Source: Azolla caroliniana
Lineage: Eukaryota > Polypodiophyta
Direction of reading: 5' to 3'
Assembly (NCBI GenBank): GCA_043228905.1
Contig: JBHGNT010000010.1
Coordinates: 20,398,001 to 20,462,000 of the forward strand
DNA length: 64,000 bases
Under the pieces are notes generated by a model. The model ran no database searches, was not told the origin of the DNA, and worked only from the letters and a program-made list of their open reading frames with translations. Positions within the stretch are counted from its first letter, which is position 1; each line of letters begins with the position of its first letter. A program made the translations under genes and the position numbers. Shown in pieces: positions 59,021 through 64,000 of the stretch.

Positions 59021-59893
59021 GAATATGTGTATATGAGAATATTGCTTGGTTTGTGCATAGGGAGTTTGGGACTCATTATGAGGGAAGTGCTCTAAAACAA
59101 CATCCTCTACTCTATCTTTTCTTTTGTTTAAGAAGAAAACACATCATCATGATAGCTATTAATAACAACCAACGACAAAGCAAATTGCTCTTAGTGTAGA
59201 TTTGGTATTATTGATACCATATTGTATGGGGACATTGTCTTGTGTCATATGGAGACAATCGTCTCGTTTCACATCATATCGGAACATGAATTGTCTCCTC
59301 TCACATCATATCGAAATATATATATATCCTACGAAAATATATGTTCGGTCCTATGAAGTTGCAGGAATGATCCTCATGTCGATGCACATCGTATTTGTCT
59401 TCGAGAGGTCATGGAAGGTCTGAGGCAATTGAATGTGTCATGGAAGGTCATGGAATATGTGTATACGAGAATATTGCTTGGTTTGTAAGGCATAGGGAGT
59501 TTGGGACTCATTATGAGGTAAGTGCTCTAAAACAACATCCTCTACTCTATTTTTTCTTTTGTTTAAGAAGAAAACACATCATTATGATAGCTATTAATAA
59601 CTACCAACGACAAAGCAAATTGCTCTTAGAGTAGATTTGGTATTATTGACCCCATATTGTATGGGGACGTTGGCTTGTGTCATATGGAGACAATCGTCTC
59701 ATTGCACATCATCTCGGAACATGAATGGTCTCCTCTCGCATCATATCGAAATATATATATATATATATATATATATATCCTACGAAAATATATGTTCGGT
59801 CCTACGAAGTTGCAGGAATGATCTTCATGTCGATGCACATCACATTCATCTTTGCAGGGTGATGGAAGGTCTGAGGCAATTGAATGTGTCAGG
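59021..59893 (+). repeat. 432-bp tandem duplication
   Basis: GAATATGTGTATAYGAGAAT starts at 59021 and 59453. The copies agree over about 430 bp, with a longer TA run in the second (59752-59776). The junction GGTCATGGAATATG at about 59446 is shared. Confidence 0.92.
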
Positions 59894-60336
59894 AAAAGTC
59901 TAGACCATGGATGTTTGAGCCAATAACATGCATGTAACATGTGCCCTGATAACGTATTGATGAATTCAATGACTTTAAGGCTATCTTAAATCCATCTATA
60001 ATATGCCAAACAATTTTAATTTTTTTTCCAAAACAAAATATCCTTCCATTAGTTTTCAAAGAGATGAAAAAGAAGAGGAAAAAGGACTATCCCAATGACT
60101 AGCCATGGAGGTATGACTACCCAGGTTTTAATATCCTTCTATTCTCTTCAATCCAAGGTTGCTTTTATTTCAAGCTACCATTTCTATATCATCATCCAAT
60201 AACATTTCATATTTGAAAAGTGTATTAACCTTGGTACTAACGACAAATCCCTCTGCTCAGGCTTCAATTATTGCTCCGCATTTACACTACCAATCTCCGT
60301 TAAGCCATGCTCACCATATCTTGTAATAGATGCATT
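59894..60336. other. flank of the PPR relic
   Basis: The minus strand near 60290-60336 (RYGEHGLTEIGSVNAEQ) may continue the PPR relic. The rest shows nothing I can support. Confidence 0.45.
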
Positions 60337-60525
60337 TCACAAGAGAACATGTTTGTTTGCAAGAATATCAATTACATCTCGAACTGAAATATCATCGACT
60401 GTTTTTTGTGTTTTTTCAAGATTGCCACATATAGCATACATGTTCAACAAAGCATTCCCAGGCTCAATATTGTCTTCTAACAGCCTCTTACTCATAATTT
60501 CAATGTGATTTTCTATGCATGTCAA
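60280..60525 (-). pseudogene. PPR gene fragment
   Basis: Minus-strand text GNALLNMYAICGNLEKTQK then ISVRDVI is the end of one PLS-class PPR repeat and the start of the next (canonical form NALLNMYAKCG). About 60 codons are open, with no start, and then a damaged continuation RYGEHGL. It differs from the relic at 15.4-16.0 kb. Confidence 0.75.
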
Positions 60526-61657
60526 TCACTCTTTCACAACCACCTTGGCAAACTTGTAGTTTTATGCCAAACAATTCATGTAGTTTTATGGAGATGTTTC
60601 ACTCAATGGTTTCCTACACTTGTTGATTGCTTGGGATTTTGATCAAGTTGTAGTATAATACATTGCCAAGATGATGTTGACGAAGATGATCATTCCTATA
60701 TGTTCATCTATGGGTACACCGAGGAGTTTTGAAGCAAACGAAACCCTAGGGACAAATCTCGTCCTAGCTATACTTGTATGTTGTACGATCATAAATTATT
60801 TTGGTTTGATGGTATGTCAATTCTTGAAAGTTATGTACCAAGAGGATATTTCACACAATTGTAAGTAGGAATAATCACTTATTTGGCCGAAACTTGTCAT
60901 TGCATCAAATTGCACAATACAAATTTCAAATGTTTTCACCACTTAAAATATGTTTTTAAATCTTTGCTTTTCTCGCTTGTATATGGTCCACTACAACCAC
61001 TTTGCATGGTGTAACTTTTGATACAATACTAACTTAAAATATGTTTAAAGTGTTATTTAGATATTCGTTTTACTCGCTTGTGTATGGTCCATGACAACCA
61101 CTTTGCATGGTGTATGTATGTTTTAGCAAAGAGTCATAACCAGATATATTTTTTATAATGTAAGCTCTCATCTTACTTGTGATATTCCAAAATGTTTTAA
61201 CATTGTTTGATATTCCGAGTTCCCATGTAAGTGTATGCTTCAACAACTAGATTTAACAATCGTATTTTAGGATGTCAACGTTCCATCTTACTCGTGATGT
61301 TCAGGCACACCATCAATATATCAGATTGTCTTCAATATCACTCCAGTTTGATATTCCTACAAATGTTTTCACATTATCCGTCAGCCCCATGACGTGATGA
61401 GCACATGTTAACAATGCTTAGATGCACTCGAAGAAAAGAATGACAATTTCAATTTGAAGTTGGATTGTCTTAATGGCATAACCATTGTCTTATGAGTGTT
61501 TTGGATGTATTCGTGTTCTCCATTGAGACCAATTTCATACATGTTCTCAGGCAATGAACTAGCTTATATAGCTATACACAATTTTAATATTACATCATTT
61601 GTAATTATGAACTGAGGTTCAAGTTGCTGTTTAAAGTATTAAGGGCCATGAGGTAGG
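60526..61657. other. intergenic, no gene recognised
   Basis: AT-rich 3' flank of the PPR gene. A phrase of about 40 bp (tatggtccaytacaaccactttgcatggtgta) occurs at about 60977 and 61083. Confidence 0.55.
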
Positions 61658-63484
61658 TTATTGTATGGATTGAGTGACCAAATCGTGGGGTATACCATGC
61701 ATTTTACAAGCTGAAGCCAAAGCACTGCAAGCAGATTGAGAGAGGTTTAAATTCATCCTGCTTGCCTCAAAATACATATCACGAGCTAGTTCGGCTTCCC
61801 CACCATGGGATAAGGCTTTTACAAGTTGATCATACGATATAGTGTTGGGACTGAACCCATCTTCAACAAGCTTTTTCATCCATTTGAGTGCACCTTTTGC
61901 ATCCCCAACCTTAGCACATGATGTTATAAGCGCATTGTATGTGATAAGCGTGAATTCTGCCTTTCCTGCATTCATTTCATCGATGAGTAGTGACAATTTT
62001 TCTTGATTACAAGACTTTGAATAAACTGAGATCATGATCGTGTATGCTTCGATATTTGGTTTGATACCAAGTTTTTTCATGTGGTGCCAAACTTGCTCGG
62101 CTTTATCCAAAAAGTCACATTTCTCTAGAGACGTTAGCAAAGCTCCATAAGAAATGAGGCTCGGTATTTGACCTTTCTCTACCATTCTCTCAAAAACAAG
62201 TAATGCACCATGGAGATCAGCTCTCTTAGCACAAGTTATGAGGGCAGTATCCCATGCATATTGATCAGGTGTAATACCGCATGATTCCATCCTCTCAAGA
62301 ATTTCTACACTCCAATGGCTATTGCGAACCTCCCGAGACGAACTCAAAAGCAAGTTAAACTGTGACCTTACTATAATATACGAATCCTTATCAGGGACAG
62401 GGCCATCGGCTAGCATCCGTTCAAAAATCTCTAATGAAGCTTCCCATTTCCTTGCTTTACCAAGGATATTCATAGCATGGTTACAAACACCAACCGAAAC
62501 TGGATAATTCGAGCCCTTTTGCATGCGAGTTAGCATCCGGTATGCAACCATATGATCTTCAGGGCCCGGCCCACAAGACCATATAATCCCTTGATAATCC
62601 CCTAGGCATAGATTTGTTATGGTATCTTCTACCTTTTCAATAAGACCAAGTATTTCGGCGTCGGATCTTCTACGAGAAGACAACATGCTTCGGATGGATC
62701 GATAAGCTATTCCAGAAACCACGGCTTTGAATTGTGAAGCAATCTCATTATCCAAATTCGCTTTTATTGAAAGTTCATATAGTTTCAAACCACTATGTAT
62801 ATCAATCATCTTTTCTGCGCCCTCGAGAAGCGATCGGAAAGTTGCCGGATCATCTAACACAAAACCCTTCTCATTGAGTTCTTTAAGAGTACCCATGGCT
62901 TCTTCATGAAGGCCCATGCGCTCATAAGATGAGATAATGATCTTATATGCAACAAGGTCAGGTTCTACATCATTCACCTTCATGTGTTCAATCACTTTGC
63001 TTACAAATTCAAACTGACCACTTCTATGAATCACGCCAAGAATACTGGAATAGATGAATATATCTGGTTTTTCTTCTCTTGTGTGCAGCCATTCATATAC
63101 AGAGAACGCGGATTTCGTGAGCTTAGCGCTGCCAAGCTTCCTTATAACTGTACAGAACACTGGTAAAGGAAAATACAAACCATCAAGGAGAGACTGTACC
63201 TGGTCCACGTCTTGTATAGATTTTAGGGAATTGAACAGAACTCGAACGGAAGGAGCAAAGGGTCTCTTGTCTTTCTCTTTCTCTAGTTCAAGAGCGATCT
63301 GATGGAGGAGAAGCTTCTGCTGGCCATGGATGTCATGGTCAGGCTTTGCTAGGAAAACAGAGGTGTTGAAAGCGGCAGCATCAGAGCAAGAACAGAGGAA
63401 GGGGGTTCGAGGGAGAGAGTGCGATGGAGTGATGGGGAAGGAGAAGGCATGGGGCATGAGAAAGAAGGTCTCGCTGCCCACCAT
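61658..63484 (-). CDS. PPR protein, probably chloroplast, At3g46610/LPE1-like
   Basis: An intronless 608-codon gene, as is usual for P-class PPR genes. The N-terminus is Ser/Pro/Phe-rich (about 1-50) and compatible with a transit peptide. Several 35-residue repeats follow, for example KPDIFIYSSILGVIHRSGQ, EPDLVAYKIIISSYERMG, PSLISYGALLTSLEKCDFL, KPNIEAYTIMISVYSK, FTLITYNALITSCAKVGD and SPNTISYDQLVKALSHGG. The middle segment with VGVCNHAMNILGKARKWEAS and FNLLLSSSREV matches what I remember of At3g46610 (LPE1), which binds the psbA 5' UTR and supports D1 translation. That orthology is from memory and only moderately sure. The ATG at 63484 precedes the targeting region directly. Confidence 0.88.
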   Translation of the reverse strand: MVGSETFFLMPHAFSFPITPSHSLPRTPFLCSCSDAAAFNTSVFLAKPDHDIHGQQKLLLHQIALELEKEKDKRPFAPSVRVLFNSLKSIQDVDQVQSLLDGLYFPLPVFCTVIRKLGSAKLTKSAFSVYEWLHTREEKPDIFIYSSILGVIHRSGQFEFVSKVIEHMKVNDVEPDLVAYKIIISSYERMGLHEEAMGTLKELNEKGFVLDDPATFRSLLEGAEKMIDIHSGLKLYELSIKANLDNEIASQFKAVVSGIAYRSIRSMLSSRRRSDAEILGLIEKVEDTITNLCLGDYQGIIWSCGPGPEDHMVAYRMLTRMQKGSNYPVSVGVCNHAMNILGKARKWEASLEIFERMLADGPVPDKDSYIIVRSQFNLLLSSSREVRNSHWSVEILERMESCGITPDQYAWDTALITCAKRADLHGALLVFERMVEKGQIPSLISYGALLTSLEKCDFLDKAEQVWHHMKKLGIKPNIEAYTIMISVYSKSCNQEKLSLLIDEMNAGKAEFTLITYNALITSCAKVGDAKGALKWMKKLVEDGFSPNTISYDQLVKALSHGGEAELARDMYFEASRMNLNLSQSACSALASACKMHGIPHDLVTQSIQ

Positions 63485-64000
63485 AGCTACAACAAGACTG
63501 TGTACAACAGTTCCTGGCCTGGTATGGAAGGAAGTATGTATGTAAGTTCATGCCATGAATTCTTCATCAAATCAAGCTTATCAATACCAATATGAAGACA
63601 TGGCTATGAATGAATGAATGAATATATGAAGGCCTTCTTCTTTCCTTCATTTTTTTGGCATTGGGTATTATACATAATGTTATAGGTTGGGAGTTCGAAT
63701 CCAGACATGGCCATTCGGGTATAATTTTGTAGCCTTCAATTGTTCACACCAACAATTGCTTGGTTTGTGTGTGGGTGTGTGCACATATGTGAGAGTGTAA
63801 ACCCTAAACACTAAACCCCAAACCCCCAATGCCAATGTCTCATGACATGGGATAAATGTGGAAGCTCAGACTTTGTACATTACATATGTTGTACCTAGCT
63901 ACAAAACCATGTTCTTTGAGAACGAGGAAACAACACATATCAATACATGTTAGAACCCATCCATTTGTCTGCCATCTGAACCATTGCTTCTATGTGACTC
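63485..64000. other. upstream region of the PPR gene
   Basis: Contains a GAATGAATGAATGAAT run (about 63607-63622), a pol III B-box-like GAGTTCGAATCC (about 63691-63702) that could be SINE debris, and telobox-like AAACCCTAAACACTAAACCC (about 63799-63818). No gene recognised. Confidence 0.5.

Overview
This window looks like nuclear DNA of a land plant. The genes are split by GT-AG introns. Several encode plant-specific or plastid-targeted proteins (CP12, FtsZ2, a DUF1118/RIQ-type thylakoid protein, a PPR protein), and the intergenic DNA is AT-rich with many microsatellites and transposable elements. I cannot name the species. The LINE and the DUF7869-type transposase remind me of fern and lycophyte sequences, but that is only an impression.

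Layout. 1-14 kb: 3' end of a 14-3-3 gene (+), CP12 (+), FtsZ2 with seven exons (+), and a DUF1118/RIQ-type gene (-). 14-16.3 kb: a duplicated 175-bp block and a decayed PPR gene. 16.36-25.51 kb: a nested insertion. The outer layer is a 5'-truncated LINE (16369-25501, 12-bp target duplication). It is interrupted by a 7.23-kb terminal-inverted-repeat element (17411-24642, 37-bp perfect TIRs, GGCT target duplication). That element carries a DUF7869-like putative DDE transposase (-) and, divergently, a beta-class amino-DNA-methyltransferase gene (+). About 17 near-perfect palindromes lie inside the methyltransferase's first intron. 25.93-27.95 kb: a young non-autonomous LTR element (427-bp LTRs, ACATG target duplication) whose interior is a tandem array rather than gag-pol.

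28.7-36 kb: an SKU5-similar multicopper-oxidase-like gene (+), then a GH17-X8 beta-1,3-glucanase-like gene (-) with alanine at the catalytic nucleophile position. 39-47 kb: two convergent GDSL esterase/lipase paralogues with identical exon phases, separated by a MITE-like element. 47-54.5 kb: gene-poor DNA with local duplications. 54.5-57.7 kb: a membrane RING-H2 E3 ligase gene (+). 57.7-61.6 kb: a 432-bp tandem duplication and a PPR relic. 61.66-63.48 kb: an intronless PPR gene (-), most like the At3g46610/LPE1 family.

The host genes form no operon or obvious pathway. Four of them (CP12, FtsZ2, RIQ-type, PPR) act in the chloroplast. The most unusual system is the TIR element: a putative transposase, its own DNA methyltransferase, a bidirectional promoter and a palindrome array in one mobile unit. 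Each of its two genes is broken by one stop codon that a C-to-T change explains.
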